The position numbers and the translations under genes were made by a program. A stretch of DNA of 64,000 bases from an uncultured Bacteroidales bacterium (GTDB lineage: Bacteria; Bacteroidota; Bacteroidia; Bacteroidales; F082): contig CAJOEZ010000007.1 in NCBI GenBank assembly GCA_905233685.1, forward strand, positions 26,083 to 90,082. The letters run 5' to 3'. Below, piece after piece: positions 36,803-44,583 of the stretch. Numbering within the stretch: position 1 is the stretch's first letter; each line of letters starts with the position of its first letter. The notes beneath the pieces are model-generated. The model was not told the DNA's origin. It saw only the letters and a list, made by a program, of their open reading frames with translations, and made no database searches.

Positions 36803-36833
36803 TTGACTCATAAAATTTGCCCCGATATTTTTG
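36803..36833 (+). promoter_or_regulatory. Promoter of trkH
   Basis: TTG at 36803-36805 and TATTTTTG at 36826-36833, 20-base spacing, 26 bases before the ATG. It lies back to back with the OxyR-like promoter, so one operator could control both. Confidence 0.7.
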
Positions 36834-36859
36834 CTGCAATGTTTCAAAATCGACCATAA

Positions 36860-38314
36860 ATGAAAAAATGGAATACCACCATACGCTATGCAGGCTTCTC
36901 CTTGACGGGTGTCTCGTTACTCATGTTTTTATCGGCGTTCATCGCATTCAAAAACGGCATGGACGACAGTTTTGATCCCTTGGTCTTTTCCGCCATGGTC
37001 ACTTTACTCGGCGGGTGTTTTGCCATCATCGCCACAAAACCGCAAGAAGACATGGGGCACGAAGAGGGCTTCTGCATCGTTACGGGTTGTTGGGTGGCCG
37101 CCTGCGCGTTTGGCGCATTGCCTTTTTTGATGTTTGGAGGCGAGTTCACCTTTATCAACGCCTTTTTTGAGAGTGTATCAGGCTTTACCACCACGGGGGC
37201 TTCCATCCTCAACAACATCGAGGCTTTGCCCATGGGTTTGCAGTTTTGGCGCATCGCTACGGCTTGGATGGGCGGCATTGGCATCGTCGCCTTGGTCTCG
37301 TTGGTCATTCCTACTCAACAAGACCGGCATTGCGTTTTGGCCAGTGCCGAGCTGTCAGACCTCGCCAAATCATATTATGGCGGACGGAAAAAGCGTTTCG
37401 TTTACAGGATGATTGCAGTCTATCTGATTATCACCTCCTCCTCTGCCATTGCCTTGCGACTCACGAAAATGCCTTGGTTCGACGCTGTCACTTTGGCCAT
37501 GTCAGCCTGTAGCACCTGCGGATTCTGCACCAAAAACCTCAGCGTAGGTTTTTACAACAGCTGGGTCGTGGAAGCCATCCTTATCGTCGCCATGCTGTTG
37601 GGTGCCACCAATTTCAGTCTGCTGTTTTCTACGGTTTGGCCCGACAAGCGCACCCACAAGAACCTCTTCAACACGCAAGTCGTCCGATGGTTTTTATCCC
37701 TTGTAGCGATTGCCGTACTCGTAGTCACGGCCAATCTATATTTCAGCGGCTATTATTCCACGTTTCCCAAGGCTTTGCGGATGGCGGCATTCCAGGTCTG
37801 CTCTCTTTCCACGACAACGGGCTTTGCCACCGCCGACACCAACCTTTGGCCGCCATGCAGTATAGGTATTCTGATACTATGTTCCTTAGTCTGTGGTTGT
37901 TCAGGTTCTACTGCGGGCGGCATGAAAATGGATCGTTTTGTCATCGTCATCAAAAGCCTTAAAGGCATGATAAACACACTCATTGGAATCAGCAATGTCA
38001 ACCAAACCAAACTGGATGGACAATTGAAGACAGAGGAAAATGTTTCCTCGATAGTGGCTTTTATGGGCACTTACATGCTCATCGTTGCCATCGGCACCCT
38101 CTTGTTTGCCATTAGCATGGACTTCAAGACCTCGGTCACGGCTTCCATTGCCTGCATGGGCAGTGTGGGGCCAGGCTTTGGCGAGGTCGGCTCGATGGGC
38201 AACTATGCCGAATTGGAGACCTTTCAGAAACTCACCGCCATGATGATCATGCTTTTTGGCCGTGTCGAAATCTATCCCATGCTGATTGCCATAAAATGCC
38301 TGTTCAAGCGCTGA
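36860..38314 (+). CDS. trkH: TrkH family potassium uptake protein
   Basis: Inner-membrane K+ (or Na+) channel-like subunit, 484 residues with ~10 hydrophobic helices plus four pore loops. The filter regions are seen as SVSGFTTTGASIL, SACSTCGFCT, SLSTTTGFATA and CMGSVGPGFGEVG, each near the G that lines the pore. FGRVEIYPMLIAIKCLFKR is the usual TrkH end. TrkH needs a cytosolic TrkA regulator; none is in this window. It is divergent from the Cys-less OxyR-like gene, with 97 bases shared control region, and is followed 60 bases later by a DUF389 membrane protein. Confidence 0.95.
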   Translation: MKKWNTTIRYAGFSLTGVSLLMFLSAFIAFKNGMDDSFDPLVFSAMVTLLGGCFAIIATKPQEDMGHEEGFCIVTGCWVAACAFGALPFLMFGGEFTFINAFFESVSGFTTTGASILNNIEALPMGLQFWRIATAWMGGIGIVALVSLVIPTQQDRHCVLASAELSDLAKSYYGGRKKRFVYRMIAVYLIITSSSAIALRLTKMPWFDAVTLAMSACSTCGFCTKNLSVGFYNSWVVEAILIVAMLLGATNFSLLFSTVWPDKRTHKNLFNTQVVRWFLSLVAIAVLVVTANLYFSGYYSTFPKALRMAAFQVCSLSTTTGFATADTNLWPPCSIGILILCSLVCGCSGSTAGGMKMDRFVIVIKSLKGMINTLIGISNVNQTKLDGQLKTEENVSSIVAFMGTYMLIVAIGTLLFAISMDFKTSVTASIACMGSVGPGFGEVGSMGNYAELETFQKLTAMMIMLFGRVEIYPMLIAIKCLFKR

Positions 38315-38395
38315 CTCGCTACAAATCCGAAATATGGTCTTGCACAATTCAAGAAATTTATCGTTTTTTGCACCTTGTTTAATATGTTATCTGTC

Positions 38396-39745
38396 ATGAA
38401 AAAGTTTTTCAAAAGAGTCCTGATATACCTGAAATCGCTTATCCACCTCTCGGACGAAATCGACTACGAAAACGCCAGCACTTCCATCCGAAAGAACATC
38501 GCTTTCCGAGGCACCAACGTGTTCATTTTGGCTTGCGCCATCATCATCGCCTCGGTGGGCTTGAATGTCAACTCCATCCCCGTCATCATCGGCGCCATGT
38601 TGATTTCGCCCGTCATGGGTCCCATTATGGGCTTCGGCTTGGGTTTGGGCACACAAGACAACGAGCTGGTGAAAAACGCCCTGAAGAACTTCGCCGTGAT
38701 GGTGGCCATCAGCATCCTCGCCTCGTCTTTGTTCTTTATTCTCAGTCCTTTAAGCCTTGCCAATCCTTCTGAGCTTTTGGCTCGCACACGTCCCACCATC
38801 TATGACGTGTTCATCGCTTTGTTCGGCGGTTTCGCGGGTATCATCGAGACCTCGCGCAAGGACAAGGGTAGCGTCATCACGGGAGTCGCCATCGCCACTG
38901 CCCTCATGCCGCCCCTTTGCACCATCGGCTACGGCATCTCCATCTGGAAAGGGAGTGTCATCTTTGGCGCATTATACCTATTCACCATCAACAGTATCTT
39001 CATTGCCTTGGCCACCTTCTTCGCCGTGAAATACTTCCGTTTCCCCGTGGTGGAAACGACGAGCGAGAAGAAAAAACTGTCCAAATCGGTCATGTATATC
39101 ATCCTCATCGCCGTCATCGTGCCCAGCGTGCTTTCCGCCATCCAAATGGTGCAGGAAAACAACTTCCTAAGCCATGCCGACAAAGTGGTGGCCGAAAACA
39201 GGAACCTCGGCAAGTGCTTCATCTACGACTACAAGACCCACTATACGCGCAAGTCGCAATCCTTGGACCTCTTCCTCGCGGGCGAGACACTAACTCCGGA
39301 GGCGAGGGAAAGGCTTTACAAAAACGCCGAAAGCTACGGTATCAAGCGCAGCCAAATCGTGTTCCATGAAGACGCCACCAGTGTGCGCGAAGACCTCTCG
39401 GAAGCCGAAATCATCAAAGGGATTTATGAGCATACCGACAAGCAAATCAGGCAATTAACTGATAGCATCAACAAATTGGAATCCTTAATTGCCGATTACC
39501 AGAGCAAGGAAATCCCCGTCCAAGCCATCTCTATGGAGCTGTTCGCCCAATACCCAGAAATCACCAATCTCAGCCTGAGCCGAGGTTCAAGCGTCGGAAC
39601 ACAAGGCAAAGAAAAAGAGCAGATTGTGGCTTTCATTACTTCAAACGCGCCTATTGATACCGAGCTTCAAGACCGCATCGAGCGTTGGCTGAAGGTCAGG
39701 CTGAATAACGAAAACGTGATGGTCATCAGCAACGAATCCAAATGA
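38396..39745 (+). CDS. DUF389 (TIGR00341-type) membrane protein
   Basis: 449 residues. After a short basic N-terminus the DUF389 block is clear: FRGTNVFILACAIIIASVGL, SIPVIIGAMLISPVMGPIMG, VITGVAIATALMPPLCTIG and a total of six to seven membrane helices up to ~residue 245. The ~200-residue C-terminal region is soluble, with a coiled coil (QIRQLTDSINKLESLIADYQ) and ends with a small alpha/beta part. The function of DUF389 proteins is unknown. The start codon is uncertain: ATG at 38384 or 38396. It lies behind trkH with no terminator seen, so the two may be co-transcribed. Confidence 0.85.
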   Translation: MKKFFKRVLIYLKSLIHLSDEIDYENASTSIRKNIAFRGTNVFILACAIIIASVGLNVNSIPVIIGAMLISPVMGPIMGFGLGLGTQDNELVKNALKNFAVMVAISILASSLFFILSPLSLANPSELLARTRPTIYDVFIALFGGFAGIIETSRKDKGSVITGVAIATALMPPLCTIGYGISIWKGSVIFGALYLFTINSIFIALATFFAVKYFRFPVVETTSEKKKLSKSVMYIILIAVIVPSVLSAIQMVQENNFLSHADKVVAENRNLGKCFIYDYKTHYTRKSQSLDLFLAGETLTPEARERLYKNAESYGIKRSQIVFHEDATSVREDLSEAEIIKGIYEHTDKQIRQLTDSINKLESLIADYQSKEIPVQAISMELFAQYPEITNLSLSRGSSVGTQGKEKEQIVAFITSNAPIDTELQDRIERWLKVRLNNENVMVISNESK

Positions 39746-39815
39746 TGACACGGCAAAGCCGCAACGAAATCAAGGAAATTGTGCTCCACAGCACATGATG
39801 TATTCAGAAAAAGAC

Positions 39816-39823
39816 TATTTTTG
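39816..39823 (+). promoter_or_regulatory. -7 element TATTTTTG upstream of tRNA-Arg
   Basis: Exact TAnnTTTG match 36 bases before the mature tRNA 5' end. Confidence 0.65.
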
Positions 39824-39858
39824 CAGCACGAAAACGAAGCGGCCTGGCCGCCATTCCC

Positions 39859-39933
39859 GGACCCGTAGTTTAATGGATAAAATAAAGGATTCCGGTTCCT
39901 TAGCTCAGGGTTCGATTCCCTGCGGGTTCACCA
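39859..39933 (+). tRNA. tRNA-Arg (anticodon CCG)
   Basis: Reads the CGG arginine codon. Acceptor GGACCCG (39859-39865) pairs with CGGGTTC, with one G-U. Anticodon stem AAGGA/TCCTT holds the loop TTCCGGT, so the anticodon is CCG. T-arm CAGGG-TTCGATT-CCCTG is perfect, and the 3' CCA is encoded. It lies 19 bases ahead of the response-regulator gene, so processing of a joint transcript is possible. Confidence 0.95.
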
Positions 39934-39952
39934 CACGGCAATTCACACGGCC

Positions 39953-40630
39953 ATGAAAATCCTTATCATTGAGGACGATAGCAGTTTGAGAGAACTAATG
40001 CAAAAGGCTTTGGCGGACGACAACCACATCATTGAAACCGCCGCCAACGCCAAAACTGCCATGATGAAAGCCGAAATCTACGATTACGACTGCATCCTTT
40101 TGGACATCATGCTGCCCGACGGCAACGGGCTTGACGTGTTGCGCCAACTGAAAGCCTCGCGTAAGCAGGCTGGCGTCATTATCATTTCGGCCAAAGATTC
40201 ACTTGAAGACAAGGTGACAGGCCTCGACCTCGGTGCCGACGACTACCTCACCAAGCCTTTCCACATCGCCGAACTTTCCGCCCGCGTGAAAAGCGTGTTC
40301 AGGCGAAAACAACAACACGGCGAGCATTTCATCGAATATGGAAACGTGAAAATCATGCCAGAAACGCGGCAAGTCCTCATCAACGGGAAACCTCTGGAAC
40401 TGCTGAAAAAGGAGTTTGACATCCTTCACTTTTTCTTGACGCGACCCGACCGTGCCGTCAGCAAAGGCACTTTGGCCGAGGCCGTTTGGGGCGACTACAT
40501 CGACCAAGCCGACAACTACGACTTCATCTACGCCCAGATGAAAAACCTGCGCAAACGCCTTGCCGAAGCGCAAGCCGACATCGAAATCAAGACCGTGCAT
40601 GGTTACGGATACAAATTGGAGCGGCAATGA
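39953..40630 (+). CDS. OmpR-family response regulator
   Basis: DNA-binding two-component regulator of 225 residues. The receiver domain has the acidic pair in ILIIEDDSS, the phospho-acceptor D51 in LLDIMLPDGNG, and the K in DDYLTKPFHIAEL. The C-terminal OmpR/PhoB winged helix is seen in RQVLINGKPLELLKKEFDIL and ends KTVHGYGYKLERQ. Its stop overlaps the kinase start (ATGA), so the two are coupled. Its likely target is the PepSY-protein locus downstream, in front of which lies an 11-bp phased direct repeat of the kind such regulators bind. Confidence 0.95.
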   Translation: MKILIIEDDSSLRELMQKALADDNHIIETAANAKTAMMKAEIYDYDCILLDIMLPDGNGLDVLRQLKASRKQAGVIIISAKDSLEDKVTGLDLGADDYLTKPFHIAELSARVKSVFRRKQQHGEHFIEYGNVKIMPETRQVLINGKPLELLKKEFDILHFFLTRPDRAVSKGTLAEAVWGDYIDQADNYDFIYAQMKNLRKRLAEAQADIEIKTVHGYGYKLERQ

Positions 40631-41904
40631 AACTCTCGCGCCGCATCATAGTGTCGGTTTCCATCGCCTTGGTAGCGCTGTTCGCGCTCTGGGCCCTCGT
40701 TTTCACTCAGACCAGCAAACGCCAGATCTACAGTCACATCGACCTCATTCTGACCCAACAATCCGACAAAATCATCACCCGATTTATAGAAAACGACAGC
40801 CTCCCCAACTCCCTTTCGGGAATGTCGGGGACAATGGAGTTTTTCATCGAGAAAGTGTCGCCAGAATACGCAAAAAAACACCAAACACCTGTATTCCAGA
40901 CCAATGAGGAATTCATCGACGACATTCAGCATGAAGAAATCGTCAGGGAAATGACCAGCGTTTTCCAGAAGAAAGGTATCGACTACGAACTGACCCTGTC
41001 CACACAAGTCTTCGCTTGGAACGACACCTTGGACTTTGCCATTTACAGTATCCTCACCCTCGCCATTGCCCTGCTCGTCGCCATCATTCTCATCGTCAGT
41101 TTCATCGTCATCGGCAGTATGCGCCCGCTTTACCATCTCACCGACTGGCTCCGCAACAGGAAAGCCACAGAAGAAGTCCCCAAGCCCGACAGCAGAATCA
41201 AGGTAAAGGAATTCAAGGAGATAGAAACCGCAGTCTTGGAAGCCTCCGAAAGGTCAAAACAGGTTTTTGAGGAGCAGAAACGCTTCATCGGGAACGCCTC
41301 GCACGAAATCCAGACCCCCATCGCCATTTGCCGAAACCGCCTTGAACTTTTGGTGGACGAAACCCATCTGGACGAGCACCAACTCACCGAAATCCAGAAA
41401 ACTTTGGACACTTTGGGCTACATTTCGAGGCTCAACAAATCCTTGCTCCTCCTCTCGAAAATCGACAACCACCAATTCAAGGAAGAAGCTGAAATCGAAA
41501 TCAACCAAGTTGTTTATCAAGCACTTGAAAACCTTGGAGAGATTTACGAGAGCATGAAAGTTGGAGTTTCAGTAGTCGAAAAACAACGCATCGTTGTACA
41601 AATGGACCCGACTTTGGCCTCCTCGCTTGTGAACAACCTGTTGAAAAACGCCTTCATCCACAACCAACAAGGAGGAAACATTTCCATCACATTGAGCGAT
41701 AACACCTTGTCCATCGGCAACACGGGAAAAAACGAGGCCTTGGATGCCGAATCGGTTTTTAAAACTTTCTACAGAAAAGACGAAAACACCCATTCCACAG
41801 GCCTCGGATTGGCCATCGCCAAAGCCATTTGCACTGAATACGGCTTTGAAATCAATTACCAATTCATTGAGAATCAACATACTTTCTCGGTAAGGTTCAA
41901 ATAA
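40627..41904 (+). CDS. Sensor histidine kinase
   Basis: 425 residues. First membrane helix IIVSVSIALVALFALWALVF, a ~120-residue periplasmic sensor region without recognised domain, second helix (LTLAIALLVAIILIVSFIVI), a HAMP-like linker, then the HisKA box FIGNASHEIQTPIAICRN with the phospho-accepting H226. Catalytic boxes follow: N box VNNLLKNAFIHN, and G box TGLGLAIAKAIC. The periplasmic signal is unknown. It pairs with the adjacent OmpR-type regulator and precedes PepSY-like exported proteins, an arrangement seen for envelope-sensing systems in Bacteroidota. Confidence 0.95.
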   Translation: MKLSRRIIVSVSIALVALFALWALVFTQTSKRQIYSHIDLILTQQSDKIITRFIENDSLPNSLSGMSGTMEFFIEKVSPEYAKKHQTPVFQTNEEFIDDIQHEEIVREMTSVFQKKGIDYELTLSTQVFAWNDTLDFAIYSILTLAIALLVAIILIVSFIVIGSMRPLYHLTDWLRNRKATEEVPKPDSRIKVKEFKEIETAVLEASERSKQVFEEQKRFIGNASHEIQTPIAICRNRLELLVDETHLDEHQLTEIQKTLDTLGYISRLNKSLLLLSKIDNHQFKEEAEIEINQVVYQALENLGEIYESMKVGVSVVEKQRIVVQMDPTLASSLVNNLLKNAFIHNQQGGNISITLSDNTLSIGNTGKNEALDAESVFKTFYRKDENTHSTGLGLAIAKAICTEYGFEINYQFIENQHTFSVRFK

Positions 41905-41922
41905 TCGGAAAAAAGTAGTCCA

Positions 41923-41944
41923 TTTCAGAATTATTTCAGAATCG
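41923..41944 (+). promoter_or_regulatory. 11-bp phased direct repeat, candidate OmpR-type operator
   Basis: TTTCAGAATTA (41923-41933) is followed at once by TTTCAGAATCG (41934-41944): two half sites one helical turn apart, just before an AATTTTG -7-like element (41951-41957) and the PepSY genes. Confidence 0.6.
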
Positions 41945-41977
41945 GTTTGGAATTTTGCAGCCGAAACAACTGAAATA

Positions 41978-42418
41978 ATGAAAAAAGCATTGCTCATACT
42001 CACTACTTTCTTAATAAACGCCTTCGCTCTCCACGCCGAAGACGCACATCGCATCATCACTTTCGAGGAGCTTCCGATTAAGGCGCAAGAATTCGTAACC
42101 ACATATTTCTCAAGCCAAACCATCCGCTTTGTCAGGATAGAAATCGAAGTGACCAAGACCGAATACACCGTGCGTTTCGAGAACGGCATGGAAATCGAGT
42201 TCAACAGCAACGGCGACTGGGAAGAGGTGGAAAGCCATTCCGAGTGTCTGCCTTCAGGGTTTCTCAACGAAATGATACTCAATTTCTTAAACAAGAACCA
42301 TCCCAATTTTTGCCTGAACGAAATAGCGAGAGACCGGCATAAGATAGAGGTGGAATTGGCCAATGGGTTGGAAATCGTTTTCAACAAAAACGGCGAGTTC
42401 CTTAGATACGATGACTAA
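41978..42418 (+). CDS. PepSY-like (DUF2874) exported protein
   Basis: 146 residues with a signal peptide (KKALLILTTFLINAFALHAE) and two PepSY-like units: PIKAQEFVTTYFSSQTIRFV with MEIEFNSNGDWEEVE, then LNEMILNFLNKNHPNFCLN with LEIVFNKNGEFLRYD. The pattern (amphipathic helix, then paired strands with a polar turn) is that of the DUF2874 family of periplasmic proteins. Their role is unknown; several are made in large amounts under two-component control. It is the first of three such genes following the kinase. Confidence 0.85.
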   Translation: MKKALLILTTFLINAFALHAEDAHRIITFEELPIKAQEFVTTYFSSQTIRFVRIEIEVTKTEYTVRFENGMEIEFNSNGDWEEVESHSECLPSGFLNEMILNFLNKNHPNFCLNEIARDRHKIEVELANGLEIVFNKNGEFLRYDD

Positions 42419-42462
42419 AATATATAACCAAATAATTATCAACCTTTTAAACACTAAAAGAA

Positions 42463-43728
42463 ATGAAAAGACTAAGCGTAATCGCCACAATCGCGGCATT
42501 GGCCCTCATCGTGACGGCCTGTGGCAAGGAAAATGGAGCCGCGACCAACGAAAACATGGAAAGAGCCGCTGTCAACCAACAGCAATGGGAAGCCGAGGAA
42601 GTTGGAGTATCAGTTGACTACAGCGAAATCGCCCCCGAAATCATGATGTTTGTGGAAACGCACTTCCCGCAAACCGGCATCTACAACTGCCATCAGACGC
42701 AGCATTACTACAAGGTGAAGCTCAACGACCAAACCAAGCTGAAATTCAACCATTCGCTTGAGTGGATCGAAGTGGACTGCGAACATTCCGCTATCTACGG
42801 CATCGTTCCTTCCAGCATCGTTCCCGAGCAAATCACAGACTATGTGACGGTTAACTTCCCCAACAACCACATCGACCAAATCGAGAAGGAATACTTCGGT
42901 TGGGAAATCGAATTAGACAACGACCACGACATCAAGTTTGACCACGACTTCAACATCATCAGCGGAGGAGGAAACGGAGGAGGAAACAACTCCAACTATC
43001 CGGAAATCAACACTTTCGTTGGCACTTATTTTCCGCAGGTCAGCATCCGCAAAGTGGAACGCGACGGTAACAAATACGAAGTCGAACTCACCGACAACAC
43101 TGACATCGATTTCAATTTGAGTTTTGAATGGAAGAAAATCGACTGCGACGATTCCAATGTCTATGGCAGCGTCCCGACCGAACTTGTTCCCGTACAAATT
43201 ACTGATTATGTGGCCGCTAACTTCCCCAACAACCACATCGACCAAATCGAGAAGAAATACTACGGTTGGGATGTTGAACTCAACAACGACCACGAAATCA
43301 AGTTTGACTCCAACTTCAACGTCATCAGTGGCGGTGGCAATGGCGGAGGCGGCAATGGAGGCGGAAACAATTCCAACTATCCGGAAATCAACACTTTCGT
43401 TGACACTTATTTCCCACAGGTCAGCATCCGCAAAGTGGAACGCGACGGCAACAAGTATGAAGTCGAACTCACCGACAACACCGACATCGATTTCAATTTG
43501 AGTTTCGAATGGAAGAAAATCGACTGCGACGACTCCAATGTCTACGGCAGCGTTCCGACCGAGCTTGTTCCCGTGCAAATCACTGACTATGTGACTGCTA
43601 ACTTCCCTGGGAAGCACATCGACAGCATCGAGAAGAAATACAACGGCTGGGAAATCGAACTGAGCAACGGCCTTGAAATCACCTTCGACTCCAACTTCAA
43701 TGTAACTGGTTTCGACGACAAGAAATAA
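42463..43728 (+). CDS. Multi-domain PepSY-like lipoprotein
   Basis: 421 residues. Lipobox ALIVTACGKEN predicts lipidation at ~residue 20. Three PepSY-like units follow, each with a helix (EINTFVGTYFPQVSIRKVER), a DNTDIDFNLSFEWKKIDCDD strand pair, a second helix (PVQITDYVAANFPNNHIDQI) and a final DHEIKFDSNFNVI. Units are joined by Gly/Asn linkers (GGGNGGGNNSN). Units 2 and 3 are nearly identical at protein level. Asp-rich surfaces suggest cation binding, but this is inference. It is one of three PepSY-like genes in a row. Confidence 0.85.
   Translation: MKRLSVIATIAALALIVTACGKENGAATNENMERAAVNQQQWEAEEVGVSVDYSEIAPEIMMFVETHFPQTGIYNCHQTQHYYKVKLNDQTKLKFNHSLEWIEVDCEHSAIYGIVPSSIVPEQITDYVTVNFPNNHIDQIEKEYFGWEIELDNDHDIKFDHDFNIISGGGNGGGNNSNYPEINTFVGTYFPQVSIRKVERDGNKYEVELTDNTDIDFNLSFEWKKIDCDDSNVYGSVPTELVPVQITDYVAANFPNNHIDQIEKKYYGWDVELNNDHEIKFDSNFNVISGGGNGGGGNGGGNNSNYPEINTFVDTYFPQVSIRKVERDGNKYEVELTDNTDIDFNLSFEWKKIDCDDSNVYGSVPTELVPVQITDYVTANFPGKHIDSIEKKYNGWEIELSNGLEITFDSNFNVTGFDDKK
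42985..43728 (+). repeat. 381-bp internal duplication in the PepSY-like lipoprotein gene
   Basis: The unit starting at 42985 recurs at 43366 (period 381 bases, 127 codons). Most differences are third-position changes (for example GGTAACAAATAC versus GGCAACAAGTAT), so the protein is conserved while the DNA has drifted. Confidence 0.85.
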
Positions 43729-43734
43729 ACAGCC

Positions 43735-44181
43735 ATGAAAAAAAGCATCATCATAGCAGCACTTTTCATCGGGTTTGCACTCTGCACCACCTCGTGCAGC
43801 AAGGAAGCCACCGCACAAACTCAGATTAGTATCAACAATTTTGTTGCCACTTATTTCCCCAACGAGGAGGTAATTGCGACAATCAGGGACGGTTTCGACT
43901 ACGATGTGACCCTCAGCGACTACACCCAAATCGAATTCGACGGCAACATCGCGGGTAAAAAACTTGAATGGGACGAAGTAAACTGCAAGCAATCAACAGT
44001 TTATACTGCCGTGCCAGCCGCATTGATACCGACTGAAATCGCCGACCATGTAAGCCGACTCCATTCGGAACAAAGAATCGTGAAAATCGCGAAAGACTTC
44101 CGAGGCTGGGAAATTGAATTGAGCAACGGCATTGAAATCGAGTTTGACGAGTATTTCAACGTCGTTGATTTCGACGACTAA
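43735..44181 (+). CDS. PepSY-like lipoprotein, short form
   Basis: 148 residues with a lipobox (FALCTTSCSKE). Two PepSY-like halves follow: INNFVATYFPNEEVIATIRD with TQIEFDGNIAGKKLEWDEVN, then IPTEIADHVSRLHSEQRIVK with IEIEFDEYFNVVDFDD. The end strongly resembles that of the preceding multi-domain gene (SNGLEITFDSNFNVTGFDD), indicating duplication within the locus. It is 6 bases from that gene and followed by a strong terminator, so it closes the operon. Confidence 0.85.
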   Translation: MKKSIIIAALFIGFALCTTSCSKEATAQTQISINNFVATYFPNEEVIATIRDGFDYDVTLSDYTQIEFDGNIAGKKLEWDEVNCKQSTVYTAVPAALIPTEIADHVSRLHSEQRIVKIAKDFRGWEIELSNGIEIEFDEYFNVVDFDD

Positions 44182-44201
44182 CCTCCAACTTACACTTTAA
44201 C

Positions 44202-44238
44202 AAACGGTTCGAAGGTTTTCGGACCGTTTTTTTTGTTT
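44202..44238 (+). terminator. Terminator of the PepSY-like gene cluster
   Basis: AAACGGTTCGAA (44202-44213) pairs with TTCGGACCGTTT (44218-44229), 12 bp with one G-U, tight 4-base loop, followed by an eight-T run. Confidence 0.88.
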
Positions 44239-44281
44239 TTATTTTTCATTGATTATCAAGTCGATAGATTCATCGACAGCT

Positions 44282-44576
44282 TTAATGACGGTAACCTGTC
44301 TTCTCAAAACCATAGCAAAAGCCACAAGGAGTGCGTCCCATGAATTTTGCAGAATCCACGCTGAGGCTGTCAATTCGCGTGGAGCAAGTCTCCAAACCCT
44401 TGCAAGCCTTGCTCTTATGATAAGCGTAGGAAAAGCTACCTTTACAGAGATACACCAAACTGTCGGCATCGTTGCTGACTGGAGCTTTCTCTTCTTCGAC
44501 AAAGCCCTTACCCCTATCTGTCAGGCAAAACGAGGGTGAAATGCAGATAGATAGATAGATACCAGAAACGTTTCAT
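44282..44576 (-). pseudogene. Cys-rich small exported protein, out of frame at a (GATA)4 tract
   Basis: From the ATG at 44576 the frame reads MKRFWYLSIYLHFTLVLPD and stops. In a second frame a clear domain continues to the stop at 44282: VYLCKGSFSYAYHKSKACKG, LETCSTRIDSLSVDSAKFMG, RTPCGFCYGF, a Cys/His pattern known from small Bacteroidota proteins. The frames differ by 4n+1 bases across a TATC x4 tract (44546-44561); removal of one unit gives one 96-residue frame beginning MKRFWYLSICISPSFCLTD. It may be a phase-variable gene in the off state, or a decayed gene. It starts 8 bases after the stop of the DUF2027-Smr gene on the same strand. Confidence 0.6.
44546..44561. repeat. Tetranucleotide tract (GATA)4
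   Basis: Four perfect GATA units on the plus strand (TATC on the coding minus strand), located 5 codons into the small Cys-rich gene. Confidence 0.95.
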
Positions 44577-44583
44577 CGCATTG

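Noticed and set aside
44249..44539. A 96-codon plus-strand frame between the PepSY-like cluster and the Smr gene
   Set aside because: The minus strand carries the Cys/His domain with a clear family pattern; the plus frame is its shadow.
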